52,188 bases of DNA from a virus. Within the stretch, counting starts at the first letter, position 1. The number at the start of each line of letters is the position of its first letter. A program made the translations under genes and the position numbers. A model generated the notes under the pieces. The model searched no databases. It saw only the letters and a list, made by a program, of their open reading frames with translations, and was not told where the DNA came from. The DNA is taken from positions 1-52,188 of IMG/VR virus record IMGVR_UViG_3300047546_002180; one strand, 5' to 3'. This document shows positions 30,090-40,249 of this stretch, piece after piece.

Positions 30090-33076
30090 CTCGCAAGCTT
30101 CTCCCCTACGAACACCAGCTCATTGAAGCCCTCGGTGTGTCAGAAGAAGAATATATTCAGTTCTTGTACCATCAGAAAGAGTACAAGGACATAAAAACAG
30201 GCACACAACTAGACATACGGAACGACGCTGGAGTAGTTGCTTTAGTTCTAACAATTGTAGGCACTCTACTTCAGGTCGCAGCAGCGCTGCTAGCTCCCAA
30301 ACCCCAAATCCCAGACCAAAAAGGGCAAGGGCAGACCAAGGAGCAGCGCATAAATCCCCGCTACGGTTTTAACGGCGCGCAAGAACTTGCGGTCTACGGG
30401 GACGCTGTTCCCCTCGTATACACCAACACTATTCAAAACGCACAAGGAGGCGTCCGTCTAAGCACAGCTCTGTTGTGGTCGGCTGTGCTTTCATTTGGCT
30501 CCTCACAATTTATGCGTCTGATGATGCTCGTGGGCGCGGGCGCCATCGCTCAGATCGACCCGAAGCGCACTGCGATAGGGAATGTCCTCGTCACGTCGAT
30601 ACCTGGAAGCGTGATGTGGCAGTATTTCAATAGCAACCGCTACACCACATATGGTGATCTGATCGAGGGCGGGAATGACGATCCCACCTTAATTAACGCT
30701 GGAGCATACACAGCTAATTTCACCTGGAAGAACACCAGTGGGTTCAGCCAGGCTTACGCCCCTAGTTCAGTGAATGAAGCGACTATTACAGCTGTCATTC
30801 CTATTGGAACGGATATGTTAGCGATTGATCCCAGTGGTGATCGGCGCAGCGCAAAGACATTCACTGAATTCAAACCTCTGTCCGGTAGCGTTAATACTTA
30901 CTGGCCGAGTTCATCTCAGCTCGGGCCTAGAGAAACAGTCCAGGTAGGTCAAGAGTGGGCACTTGTGATCCCAGCAGCAAACGAGAGCGCAGGGACTGAT
31001 AACTATGCTGCAGACTTTGCCCAAGAGACGAGGGTTGCGCTCTCCGAGATCGTAGAAGAGGGGTCTGTGTTCAAAATAGGCAGTGCGCTTTTTAAGCTCG
31101 TTTCGTACTCATATGCAGGCAGCGAAGCAGATATTTCTATAAATCGGATGACGGCCATCTTGAAATGTACACAAGCGGGCAAGCTTCCTTATTTTCCTTA
31201 CGAAATAGGCCACCACATAGGACAAGCGGACTCCACGGGCGCCTCTTCCGAGAACTTCTACACGAAATGCTTATCACGGGTTTCAATTGCAAACTACTCC
31301 TCGATCACGCGTAGCCATGCCATTGAGCTTGCTCTCCGCCTAAGTGCATACCGCCGTATTAGTGGTAGAGCCTCCGAGTACGGAACAGAAACCAACGATT
31401 TTGGGTACTCAGACAGAGACAATGGCAAGAAGATGCGTACTTCTTTGTTTGTCATTAAGTATAGATTTGCGCCTACAGCGGCCTGGGTAACGTTTCCTGT
31501 TGTGTTCGCGTTTAACGGTAGCAGCGAGCAGGTTTACTTCAGCGCACTTAGGCTCATATCTCCTACCACGCAGAACTGGGAAATACAGGTCGAACCTGTG
31601 GTTGAACTCAAAACAGAATATGATATTTGTGCCCACCAGGGTGTTTTTCTAATAACTCAAACAGAGACACACACGACATTAAGTCCTAGTGGCTCGCCGA
31701 TCACGATGCACGCGTATGGGGTGTACAAGCCTGGTGTATTTGCCTATCCACCAACGGGGCGCACAGATAAGCCCACGGATACTCATTCATTTGGTTTGTT
31801 TAGCCAAGAGACATACACAGATACTCAATTCTCGTTTGAGCAAACCGCAGAAGTGACAGTAACTGCAGTTAACGAGATTCAGGATATAGCCTGGGAATCT
31901 ATCAGTACTAGTCTTTACGACGGGCTTTCTACCTTTGCGCTACACGCTTTCTCGGGAAGAAACATACAACAATTACGCGATACCTCTGTATTTGTTACCC
32001 AGGGAAAGAAGTGTTGGACCGTGAGCGGGACAGGCGCTTTAAGCAAGTCCACAGTCTCCAGTAGCTATGCACCGGATATTTTCATTGACACCGTTCTTGA
32101 CGCGGTTAACGGTATAGGGGCATACGCCGATAGTGACTCCATTCAGCTGACCAAGCTCGGTGAGGCTAAAACCTTTTGTGTGGCCAACAATCTCTTTATG
32201 GATGGGGTTATCGCAGATCTCGCCAATTGGCGAGAGTTCTGGTCGCAGTACGCACCGTTTAGCCTACTAGAGTTCGCACGTCTTAACGGACAGGATACCC
32301 TCATTCCTGCTGTTCCGTTTAACTCCGCAAATGGGCTTATTACAAATCAGATCACAGTATCTGCGCTGTTCAACCAAGGCAACATTATAGATGGTACTTA
32401 CAAGGAAGAATTTACTGACTACATAAATAACACGCGCTACGTCAATGTCAGTGTTGTCTATCGTGATGGCTCAACATCTAGCGCTTTTCCCAAGAACTCG
32501 ACAGTCAATGTGCGCCTAAGCGGGGCTCCGGCAAACGCTCCCCGAGAACGGATTGACATGTCTCAGTTTGTAACTAGAAAAGAGCAGGCAATACTTGTTG
32601 CAAAGTATTTATGCAATGTCAGATTTTACAATCAACGCTCTGTTGAATTTAGTACGTTTCCGGGTGATTCTCCTGTTTCTCCCGGCGACTACTGTTTTGT
32701 CGATGTTGGCGTTAATCGCTGGGAAGGCATTTACACGGGCAGGGTTGAGGCGGGCGGCTTCCTTAATGCGCCGATTGCTTCGATTCCGAACGGCACCTAC
32801 TCCGCCATGGTGAGTCTTCCTGGCTCAACTCCAGCAACAGTTGGATCCGTTTCGGTCAGCGATAACATTGCCTCCGCGCTTTCTGCTTATACTGGCGCTT
32901 TATTTGTTCTTGGAACAACTGTTAGCACTAAAAGAGTTTTTCGTGTTGTCGAGGTCTCCATGGATGAAGAAGGGCAGGTGACAATTAAAGCCGTTGAACA
33001 CCCGTGTGCTGGGTCTGGCGCAAATCTTACAAGTAAGATAGCTCAGTTCTCTTCTGGCTTTGTTGTCGAGGAATAA
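30086..33076 (+). CDS. Tail tip attachment protein/central hub (gpJ-like)
   Basis: 996 residues, starting at an ATGA overlap. An N-terminal part with a hydrophobic helix (ALVLTIVGTLLQVAAALLAP, about residues 51-70) and a following YGDAVPLVYTN segment is shared with gpI/gpJ-type hub proteins. The middle contains several beta domains; the C-terminal third has EEFTDYINNTRYVNVSVVYR and PGDYCFVDVGVNRWEGIYTG typical of the hub core. From about 30,100 to 32,550 the codon use is more neutral than in the rest, a sign of mosaic exchange of the exposed part. Confidence 0.8.
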   Translation: MTRKLLPYEHQLIEALGVSEEEYIQFLYHQKEYKDIKTGTQLDIRNDAGVVALVLTIVGTLLQVAAALLAPKPQIPDQKGQGQTKEQRINPRYGFNGAQELAVYGDAVPLVYTNTIQNAQGGVRLSTALLWSAVLSFGSSQFMRLMMLVGAGAIAQIDPKRTAIGNVLVTSIPGSVMWQYFNSNRYTTYGDLIEGGNDDPTLINAGAYTANFTWKNTSGFSQAYAPSSVNEATITAVIPIGTDMLAIDPSGDRRSAKTFTEFKPLSGSVNTYWPSSSQLGPRETVQVGQEWALVIPAANESAGTDNYAADFAQETRVALSEIVEEGSVFKIGSALFKLVSYSYAGSEADISINRMTAILKCTQAGKLPYFPYEIGHHIGQADSTGASSENFYTKCLSRVSIANYSSITRSHAIELALRLSAYRRISGRASEYGTETNDFGYSDRDNGKKMRTSLFVIKYRFAPTAAWVTFPVVFAFNGSSEQVYFSALRLISPTTQNWEIQVEPVVELKTEYDICAHQGVFLITQTETHTTLSPSGSPITMHAYGVYKPGVFAYPPTGRTDKPTDTHSFGLFSQETYTDTQFSFEQTAEVTVTAVNEIQDIAWESISTSLYDGLSTFALHAFSGRNIQQLRDTSVFVTQGKKCWTVSGTGALSKSTVSSSYAPDIFIDTVLDAVNGIGAYADSDSIQLTKLGEAKTFCVANNLFMDGVIADLANWREFWSQYAPFSLLEFARLNGQDTLIPAVPFNSANGLITNQITVSALFNQGNIIDGTYKEEFTDYINNTRYVNVSVVYRDGSTSSAFPKNSTVNVRLSGAPANAPRERIDMSQFVTRKEQAILVAKYLCNVRFYNQRSVEFSTFPGDSPVSPGDYCFVDVGVNRWEGIYTGRVEAGGFLNAPIASIPNGTYSAMVSLPGSTPATVGSVSVSDNIASALSAYTGALFVLGTTVSTKRVFRVVEVSMDEEGQVTIKAVEHPCAGSGANLTSKIAQFSSGFVVEE

Positions 33077-33088
33077 ATCGCCAGCCCC

Positions 33089-33097
33089 GCTAACCTG
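33089..33097 (+). promoter_or_regulatory. GCTAnnCTG element before the second tube-like gene
   Basis: GCTAACCTG with TAACCT at 33091-33096, 12 bases after the gpJ-like stop and 32 bases before the ATG at 33129. Confidence 0.5.
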
Positions 33098-33128
33098 AGG
33101 CCATTGAGCCCCCCAGTCCTGCTTTCAG

Positions 33129-33566
33129 ATGGCTTTCTACACGGGTTGCAACGGCTCTGTCGTCTATAACTTGAAGCCGGTTGCCAAGGTTCGTGACTGG
33201 TCGCTTGAGACGACAGTTACCCTGCTTGAAACTACAACTATGGGCAGCTGTATTAATACCTACATCACCGGCAACAAGAGTGCGACCGGAAGCGCAACTC
33301 TTATGTACTATCGTCTGGAGACTGGTGAATCGACAAATTTCACTGAATTCACTGCACTGCTTTCCAATATTCACAAAATTGGTGATGTTTCAAAAACCCC
33401 AGTTCAGTTAACTCTAAAAGTTGGCACTGGAACCAATGATGACATTATCGCAAATGTCTTCATTACTTCCGCGTCAATTTCTGTTGGTACTGGCGAACTT
33501 GTAACTGTTCCCATTCAGTTCACGGTTGATGGTGATTTTCTTGCTGGTGGTGTTATTACTGCATGA
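33129..33566 (+). CDS. Tail-tube-like protein, paralogue of the major tail protein
   Basis: 145 residues. AKVRDWSLETTVTLLETTTM and ATGSATLMYYRL align with AEVRDWSIEISRAEIDVTTI and ANGSATVYMTDE of the 21229 product, so the two share a fold and ancestor; this copy lacks the inserted Gly/Thr domain. Located after the hub rather than before the chaperones. It may form a ring at the tail tip or baseplate, or a minor tube. Confidence 0.7.
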   Translation: MAFYTGCNGSVVYNLKPVAKVRDWSLETTVTLLETTTMGSCINTYITGNKSATGSATLMYYRLETGESTNFTEFTALLSNIHKIGDVSKTPVQLTLKVGTGTNDDIIANVFITSASISVGTGELVTVPIQFTVDGDFLAGGVITA

Positions 33567-34429
33567 CATATTTTGTTGGCTATCAAGGCGGGATAAAGCT
33601 TAAGCGCTCATCCACCGGATTTTTTTCGTCTTCAATTTTACCAGATGACGTAAATACGATCCTAAATCGTATTGGCATCGAGGACGCCATAAATAATTTA
33701 CTAACAGGAGACAGAATTGTTTTAACTACGGAAGATCCAAGGGGTTTGGAGTGCTTTCCAGTTGGGACATGGGACAGCTTGACGATTGAATCTGAAATTG
33801 ATGCTTACATTAATATAAACGCTGCTGGCGGAGTTCGCTTATTTACGAGTTTCGAGGATGCAGTCAATAACAATAGATCTGCTGAGCTGATAGTCGCTGA
33901 ATTTTCTGGCGATCCCATTCCTGTCTTGGTTCAAATCAAAGACAGCACATACAAGCTTCTTGGTGACGTTACCGGCTATACGATTAATACAGACAGGGAG
34001 GCTATAGATGTCACCAGTCTTTCCGACAAGTTTAGAAAGCAGTATAGCGCCGGTTTAATTAGTGGAAATGGTAGCATTGATTGTATTTTCAATCCTTTTT
34101 CATCTGGACTTGAAGAAGCTTCAATGCTGATGCTTCAGTTAGTGCAGCGCATTGATGTGGGAAGTGGATTCCAGTGTGCCCTATATTTGGTTAATTCAGA
34201 AAATCAAAGTGATCAGCGAAGCATTTTTTATGAATTTTCGGGCATAGTAACCAGGGCTGGCGTTACCGTTGATAACGATGTTGCGATTACATGCAGTATT
34301 GATTTTGTTTCTACTGGCGATATCAGGCTTCTTGTTGGAGAAATTCAAGGCTATGTTCTGCAAGAGAACGAAGACAAGCTGATTGTCGAGCCAACGCTTG
34401 GCTACCTGTTGAAGGAAACCATAGACTGA
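33563..34429 (+). CDS. Second tail-tube-like paralogue with an extra N-terminal domain
   Basis: 288 residues, ATGA overlap with the 33129 gene. Residues about 135-190 (LGDVTGYTINTDREAIDVTS, then SGNGSIDCIFN) repeat the tube motif, preceded by a domain of about 120 residues with the start YFVGYQGGIKLKRSSTG. The C-terminus ends in a charged segment (EIQGYVLQENEDKLIVEP). Together with 33129 it probably forms part of a tip structure that joins hub and fibres; that is inference. Confidence 0.6.
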   Translation: MTYFVGYQGGIKLKRSSTGFFSSSILPDDVNTILNRIGIEDAINNLLTGDRIVLTTEDPRGLECFPVGTWDSLTIESEIDAYININAAGGVRLFTSFEDAVNNNRSAELIVAEFSGDPIPVLVQIKDSTYKLLGDVTGYTINTDREAIDVTSLSDKFRKQYSAGLISGNGSIDCIFNPFSSGLEEASMLMLQLVQRIDVGSGFQCALYLVNSENQSDQRSIFYEFSGIVTRAGVTVDNDVAITCSIDFVSTGDIRLLVGEIQGYVLQENEDKLIVEPTLGYLLKETID

Positions 34430-34453
34430 GGCATCGTCTTCTACTGCAGCGAC

Positions 34454-37400
34454 GTGGCCGACTCGCGCATAACACAGCTAACCGCTCTTTCCGGTGCTGC
34501 TTTAGCTGCAAATGATGTTCTGCCTATAGCAGACATAAGTGCGAGCGAAACTAAAAAGATTACGTCGAAAGATCTCATCCAGTTTGGTCTTGGGCTAACC
34601 GATGCTGGGTCAATTGATCTCGAAAAGCTCAACCAGTCAAGTGTTACAAAAATTGGCTCTACTGCAATTGGTACTGGAGCTATTACAGCAAGCAAGTTTG
34701 CCAGCAGTTCCAGTATTGCGGTTCAAACTGGTGCACCCATTTCTGACAATTTCGAAGGACGCGGATGGTTTGATAGCGCAAACAATAAACTTAGTATCTA
34801 TGAATCTGGCGCATTTTCACCACTAACGATTTCTGGCGCCAACATTGATGTTGGCAGTATTGGCGCTGATCAGATAGCCAGTGGTGTCATTACCACTGCA
34901 AAAATTTCGGCAACCGGACTGAGCACTGCTGCTTTTGCTGATCTTAGCATTACAACTGAAAAAATTGCAGTTGGTGCCGTAACCGACACAAAGCTTGCCA
35001 CTGGTGCCGCAATTGCAAATATCTTAGACGGCTCAATTGACATCGCAAAGATCAATCAGTCAAGTATAACGAAGCTCGGCGCCTCTGCTATTGCGGATAG
35101 CTCAATTATTGCCTCCAAGTTTGCGGGTAATTCAAGTATTGCTGTTCAGGCTGGCCAGCCAGCAGTAGATAATTTTGAGGGTCGTGGCTGGTACAACACA
35201 ACCACTTCAGTTCTCAGCATTTACAGCAGTGGCGCCTATGAGACACTCGCTCTTGGGGGCGAAAGCATCGCAGATGGTTCCATCACCAATGCAAAGATTG
35301 CTGACGACACAATTACAACTGCGAAAATAGTATCAACAGGGCTGACGACGAGTGCCTACGCAGATGGAAGCGTAAGCACCTCAAAGATAGCTTCGCAGGC
35401 CATAACCTCTGGCTTGTTGTCGGACTCGGCAGTCACTGAAGCCAAACTTGGTGCTGGCGCAGTGACGACTACAAAAATTGCAGACGCAAGTGTAACATTC
35501 TCCAAGCTTCAAAGCATTTCGCCCAATGTTCTGCTCGGGCGGGGAACAGGTGGCGCCGGCAACGTCGAAGAAGTCGCTTGTACTGCGTTTGGTCGTTCAA
35601 TCCTTGACGATGTTGACGCAGCAACCGTGCGCAGCACACTCGGGCTCGGCACGCTCGCGACGCAGAACGGCACAGTCTCCGGCACGAATACCGGAGACCA
35701 GACTATTCAGCTCACAGGCGACGTTACAGGAAGCGGCACGGGCAGCTTTGCGACCACAATTAGCTCACTTGCCGTTACCTCGGGCAAGCTTGCCGATAGC
35801 GCTGTTATCACTACAAAGCTAAGTGATAACGCTGTTACTAACGACAAAATCGCCAGTGGCACAATAACAGGGTCACGCCTCGCAAATCACTCCGCCTGCA
35901 AAGTAGAGGCAAACGCTCCCGTAGGTAGTGGTGATTTCGTAGGTCAGAGCTGGTTCAACTTAAACACAGGCATCGAATACACCTGGAGCGGAACTAACTG
36001 GATCAGGCAGGCCGCAATAGGGTCTCTAAGTTTCTCTGATGCGTCCCCTCTCAGCTTTGCTGTTTCTTACCCTGATACCTATAGCGCAACGATCACTACA
36101 AGCCTAGACGTACAAGGCGCGAATACTGTCTGGGCCGGACCTACAACCGGCGCGGACGCATCCCCATCATTCAGGGCACTAACGCCTGCTGATTTACCTG
36201 AAGCCAGCGCCACAACAAAAGGTATTATCGTGCCTGGTACAGGGCTTTCTGTTGCTTCGGGCACGTTAAACCACAGCAACTCAGTAACGGCAGGCACTTA
36301 TACCAAAGTTGGTGTTGACGCACAGGGGCACGTCACAGTTGGTAGCGCACTTGCTAGTAGCGACATCCCCGAGCTTGACGCTTCCAAAATTACCTCAGGC
36401 GCTTTCTCCACAGCGAGGCTAGACGACGACGCCGTAACAGCCGCCAAGCTCGCTAACTATTCGATTGCAAAAATCACAGACACCCTCCCGAGTTCGGTAG
36501 TCGCAGACTTTACCTCTCAGCTCTTGCTCAACACGCTTGAGCGTACATTCTATATGTACGACGGGAACGTATGGCAGCCAATTGGTATTTCTGCGGGTGC
36601 AATTACATTTGCGGGGACTTACGACGCTAGCACCAACACCGTCGCTTCAGTAACAGCCGAGGGCTCAGCTATCGGGCTGACCGTCGGCAACGCGCTTCCA
36701 AACTCCTCGACTGCCAACAAGAGCTACTACGTTGTTGTCTCTGAGCTGGGCACGGGCACAGCCCCTGCGCCGACCGTTGCGCTTGCCCCTCCTGACATCC
36801 TGCTGAGCACGGGCACCGCTTGGGTTGAAATTGATGTTTCGAGTACGTACACAGCGCAAAGTGCATCTAACGTTGCCTTTAGCCCCGCTGGTCAAATATC
36901 TTCCACAACAGTGCAGGCGGCGGTCGAAGAAGTTAGTAGTGAATGCCGAAACGCCGCCAACATTACAAGTGGGACACTTTCAGTTGCCCGTGGCGGCACA
37001 GGCTTAACAAGCTACACAAAAGGCGATCTACTCGCTGCCACAGCCTCAACACTGACGGCGCTCACCGTTGGCACCAATGGACAGGTTCTCGTAGCCGACA
37101 GTACTACTGCCACAGGTCTCAAGTGGTCTTCAGCCGCGACAGGCACAGTTACTAGCGTCACAGCATCAGCACCTCTTTCTGTAAGCAATGGCACTTCGAC
37201 ACCTGCGATCTCAATTAGCGCAGCAAGTACATCAGCCGCAGGTGTAGTACAACTAAGTGACTCTACTAACACAACAAGCAGCACTACTGCTGCTACATCG
37301 ACCGCAGTTAAGGCGGCCTACGACCTAGCAGCGCTCGCGCTACCGAGTGCGGGGGGCAGTATCACAGGAGAGCTTCGAATTGCACCGCTGGGCTCTATTG

Positions 37401-37537
37401 TTTTTGAAGGCAGCACTGACGATGCCTTTGAAACGTCGTTCGCGTTTTCAAACCCTACAGCAGACCGCACCGTAACTTTTAGAGATCAGAGTGGCACAGT
37501 CGCCTACACATCCGAGCTTGACGACGGGACATTCTGA
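34454..37537 (+). CDS. Tail fibre protein 1, repeat-rich
   Basis: 1027 residues with a GTG start. N-terminus ITQLTALSGAALAANDVLPI is the usual virion-attachment start of phage fibres. The body is made of short beta repeats around ITTAKISATGL and LADSAVITTKL, and two copies of a segment with FEGRGWF/GRGWYNTTTSVLSIY. From about 35,520 the codons become GC-rich and the repeat type changes (TGDQTIQLTGDVTGSGTG), so the gene is a fusion of modules from different sources. Probably a trimeric side or tip fibre. Confidence 0.8.
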   Translation: MADSRITQLTALSGAALAANDVLPIADISASETKKITSKDLIQFGLGLTDAGSIDLEKLNQSSVTKIGSTAIGTGAITASKFASSSSIAVQTGAPISDNFEGRGWFDSANNKLSIYESGAFSPLTISGANIDVGSIGADQIASGVITTAKISATGLSTAAFADLSITTEKIAVGAVTDTKLATGAAIANILDGSIDIAKINQSSITKLGASAIADSSIIASKFAGNSSIAVQAGQPAVDNFEGRGWYNTTTSVLSIYSSGAYETLALGGESIADGSITNAKIADDTITTAKIVSTGLTTSAYADGSVSTSKIASQAITSGLLSDSAVTEAKLGAGAVTTTKIADASVTFSKLQSISPNVLLGRGTGGAGNVEEVACTAFGRSILDDVDAATVRSTLGLGTLATQNGTVSGTNTGDQTIQLTGDVTGSGTGSFATTISSLAVTSGKLADSAVITTKLSDNAVTNDKIASGTITGSRLANHSACKVEANAPVGSGDFVGQSWFNLNTGIEYTWSGTNWIRQAAIGSLSFSDASPLSFAVSYPDTYSATITTSLDVQGANTVWAGPTTGADASPSFRALTPADLPEASATTKGIIVPGTGLSVASGTLNHSNSVTAGTYTKVGVDAQGHVTVGSALASSDIPELDASKITSGAFSTARLDDDAVTAAKLANYSIAKITDTLPSSVVADFTSQLLLNTLERTFYMYDGNVWQPIGISAGAITFAGTYDASTNTVASVTAEGSAIGLTVGNALPNSSTANKSYYVVVSELGTGTAPAPTVALAPPDILLSTGTAWVEIDVSSTYTAQSASNVAFSPAGQISSTTVQAAVEEVSSECRNAANITSGTLSVARGGTGLTSYTKGDLLAATASTLTALTVGTNGQVLVADSTTATGLKWSSAATGTVTSVTASAPLSVSNGTSTPAISISAASTSAAGVVQLSDSTNTTSSTTAATSTAVKAAYDLAALALPSAGGSITGELRIAPLGSIVFEGSTDDAFETSFAFSNPTADRTVTFRDQSGTVAYTSELDDGTF

Positions 37538-37580
37538 CTATGCTCTAGGCATAATCTCCGGCCCTTTTGGGTGTTAAGGA

Positions 37581-39719
37581 ATGGCTCTGCAGCACTACCG
37601 CAGCTCTACTGCTAACAAGCGCCCTGTCCCCTCAAACATGGCAGACGGGCAGCTAGCTATCAACACTGCTAGCGCGTCTCCTGGTGTGTTTGTTAAGGAT
37701 AGCGGCGGCAATTTAGTAAAAATAGGCCCCGTCCACGTAGGTAGTACGGCCCCAAACGCCTCCCCTGCGCCTGGAGGAGCAACCGGCAACTCGATCGGCG
37801 AGATCTGGCTCGACAACTCCGGTGGGAACTATGTCTTAAAAGTATGGGACGGCGCAGCGTGGCGCACCGAGGACAATAGCTACGTCAACGTGACCGGCGA
37901 TTCGATGACCGGCAACTTGACGCTAGACGCGTCGAGCCTGGTGTTCGACACCGGCACTTTCAACACGACGGTCACAGCGGCCACGGCGACTGCGGCTCGA
38001 ACTATTACCGTGCCTGACACCACCGGCACGATGGTGACCACCGGTGACACCGGAAGCGTTACCAGCACAATGCTGGCCAACGGCACGATTGTGGATGAGG
38101 ACATCAGCGCCTCAGCCGAGATCGCGGTGAGCAAGCTAGCTGACGGTGCAGCGCGACAAGTGCTTCAAACCGACGCTGCGGGCACTGGTGTTGAGTGGAC
38201 GGACAACCTCGACCTACCTGGAACCTTAAGCGTTACTAGTACAACCACGCTTAAGGGCGACGTTACGCTGAACGCCCAGTCGGATCTTCGCTTCGCCGAC
38301 GCCGATAGCAGCAACTGGGTTGCTTTTCAGGCCCCGACTACCGTGGCGGCCAATGTCACCTGGACGCTCCCGAGCGCGGATGGCTCCGCCGATCAGGTGC
38401 TCAAGACCAACGGCTCTGGGACCCTTTCTTGGACGACGGTTACAAGCGGTGGTGGCGATGTCACCCTTGCAGGTGCAAACGCTTTCACTGGCGCCAATAC
38501 CTTTACCAATACAACGGGGCAAACGTTCCGCCAAGCCGCAACACAGGATGGCATTCTCCTCCGAGGACGGGCAGGCGGCACAACTTCCAGAACAGTTGAG
38601 ATTGTTCCAGCGGCATTAACGGCTTCTAGGACGTTAACAGCGCCGGACACAAGTGGCACAATCATAACAAGCAATGACAGTGGAACCGTAACTTCTGCCA
38701 TGATTGCAAGTGGCACGATTGTTGACGCCGATATTTCTGGTACAGCGGCTATTGCTGACTCAAAATTAGCAACAATTACGACGGCAGGAAAAGTAAGCGG
38801 AAGCGCTATTACTTCTGGTACGATTGGCGGGACCACTATAATTAATACCAGTGGCTCAATAATCAGTGGCGCAATAAGCGTTGGCAATATAAGCAGCAGT
38901 GGCAATGTAAGTATTACCGGCTTTTTAGAAGTAACGGCAGGCACGCGCACATCACCTAATCTTAAAATTGGCGGGACAGGTGGAAGTTGGATTTATGGTG
39001 CTTCAAGCACTATAGGATTCGGTAGTTCCACCGGCCTCCTCGGTGCGTTACTTGGCTTCAGCGTAACTAACGGCTTCAAAGTTGGCTCAAATACAAATGG
39101 ATCTTTCGATATAACCGCCGATGATTTTGCTGACATCGGCGAAACGAATAGCTTTTACAAGTCAGGCGCGACCGTGGCCACATTTCGTCGTAACACAAGC
39201 GACGGCACAGTTATTTCTATCAACCAAGCTGGCACAGAAGAAGGCACTATCTCCGTCTCCGGCACCACCGTCTCCTACAACGGTGCCCACCTCAGCCGCT
39301 GGTCACAGCTTCCAGGCGGCGCGGAGCGCACCGAAATCCTGCGTGGCACCGTGTTGAGCAACATTGACGAAATGTGCTCATGGGGAGAAGAAGCCAACGA
39401 GCAACTGAACCGCATGAAGGTCAGCGATGTTGTTGGCGATCCCAACGTGGCTGGCGTTTTCCAGGCGTGGGATGACGACGATGACACTTACGTTGACGAC
39501 TTCTATTGCGCCATGACGGGTGACTTCATCATCCGCATCGCCGAGGGCGTCACCGTACAACGCGGCGATTTACTCATGTCTGCAGGTGACGGCACCGCTA
39601 CACCCCAGGCCGACGATATTATCCGCAGCAAAACCATCGCAAAGGTGACTTCAACAAACATCACCTGCACTTACGATGATGGCAGCTACTGTGTGCCCTG
39701 CGTCCTCATGGCTTGCTGA
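37581..39719 (+). CDS. Tail fibre protein 2 with C-terminal peptidase_G2-type domain
   Basis: 712 residues. N-terminal LQHYRSSTANKRPVPSNMAD followed by ADGQLAINTASASPGVF is the standard cyanophage fibre start. Long beta-repeat shaft. The last about 140 residues (HLSRWSQLPGGAERTEILRG, NEQLNRMKVSDVVGDPNVAG, FIIRIAEGVTVQRGDLLMSA, DGSYCVPCVLMAC) match the intramolecular chaperone/auto-cleaving domain known as peptidase_G2, which helps trimers fold. Codons change from GC-rich to AT-rich near 38,550. A TAATCT box lies 23 bases before the ATG. Confidence 0.85.
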   Translation: MALQHYRSSTANKRPVPSNMADGQLAINTASASPGVFVKDSGGNLVKIGPVHVGSTAPNASPAPGGATGNSIGEIWLDNSGGNYVLKVWDGAAWRTEDNSYVNVTGDSMTGNLTLDASSLVFDTGTFNTTVTAATATAARTITVPDTTGTMVTTGDTGSVTSTMLANGTIVDEDISASAEIAVSKLADGAARQVLQTDAAGTGVEWTDNLDLPGTLSVTSTTTLKGDVTLNAQSDLRFADADSSNWVAFQAPTTVAANVTWTLPSADGSADQVLKTNGSGTLSWTTVTSGGGDVTLAGANAFTGANTFTNTTGQTFRQAATQDGILLRGRAGGTTSRTVEIVPAALTASRTLTAPDTSGTIITSNDSGTVTSAMIASGTIVDADISGTAAIADSKLATITTAGKVSGSAITSGTIGGTTIINTSGSIISGAISVGNISSSGNVSITGFLEVTAGTRTSPNLKIGGTGGSWIYGASSTIGFGSSTGLLGALLGFSVTNGFKVGSNTNGSFDITADDFADIGETNSFYKSGATVATFRRNTSDGTVISINQAGTEEGTISVSGTTVSYNGAHLSRWSQLPGGAERTEILRGTVLSNIDEMCSWGEEANEQLNRMKVSDVVGDPNVAGVFQAWDDDDDTYVDDFYCAMTGDFIIRIAEGVTVQRGDLLMSAGDGTATPQADDIIRSKTIAKVTSTNITCTYDDGSYCVPCVLMAC

Positions 39720-39752
39720 CCTTTGTCGGCAATGTTAATCTAATCCAGTGGT

Positions 39753-39950
39753 GTGATCACTTCAATTCCAATGCCCTGCAAAAAAAGCGAATTGGTCTCT
39801 ATGGTCAATTCCTATGTTGCTGCCAAGATGTCTGGCGATAGCAATCTGATTGCTTTTTCAGCAAATGCACTTCAGGCTGTGATCGACACCCTTGAGTATT
39901 CTCCAGAAGAGACTCAGGAGGATGCAGACAAAGAGGAGGCCGCTGAGTAA
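39753..39950 (+). CDS. Small acidic protein
   Basis: 65 residues from GTG at 39753; ATG at 39771 or 39801 are alternatives. Mostly one helix with an acidic tail (EETQEDADKEEAAE). TAATCT at 39736-39741 may be its -10. It overlaps the next gene by one base (TAATG). Function unknown; the position within the fibre module suggests a virion or fibre-assembly role. Confidence 0.6.
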   Translation: MITSIPMPCKKSELVSMVNSYVAAKMSGDSNLIAFSANALQAVIDTLEYSPEETQEDADKEEAAE

Positions 39951-40087
39951 TGGTCGTCAAAAGCAAGGTTGGTACTGCCAGGCTTGAACACCAGCCCGGC
40001 CGCCCTAAGACCACAGCTCAGGGCCAGGGGCAGCATTCTCGGCCTCATCGCAGAGGTAAGAAGAAAATGCGTGGCCAAGGCAGCTGA
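39950..40087 (+). CDS. Small basic cyanophage virion-type protein
   Basis: 45 residues. VVKSKVGTARLEHQPGRPK, then a Gln/Gly/Lys-rich tail ending KKKMRGQGS. I recognise this start from short basic proteins common in cyanophages, whose role is not known. The start overlaps the previous stop by one base and the stop abuts the next ATG. Confidence 0.7.
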   Translation: MVVKSKVGTARLEHQPGRPKTTAQGQGQHSRPHRRGKKKMRGQGS

Positions 40088-40249
40088 ATGAATGATTCCG
40101 CCCGAGAAAAATGGCTCAAGGTAAAACAAGCGCTTGAGGCATCAGGGAAAACGGATTCGCTGTATTACAAATTTGCCATTGACGCTCTTGCGAAAGGTGG
40201 CAAACGTATTAACGAATCTGAACTCGGGCGGGATCAATACAATGTGTGA
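40088..40249 (+). CDS. Small helical protein
   Basis: 53 residues, MNDSAREKWLKVKQALEASG, then KFAIDALAKGGKRINESELG. Helical and basic, immediately after the previous stop, overlapping the next start by four bases (GTGA). No family recognised. Confidence 0.6.
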   Translation: MNDSAREKWLKVKQALEASGKTDSLYYKFAIDALAKGGKRINESELGRDQYNV

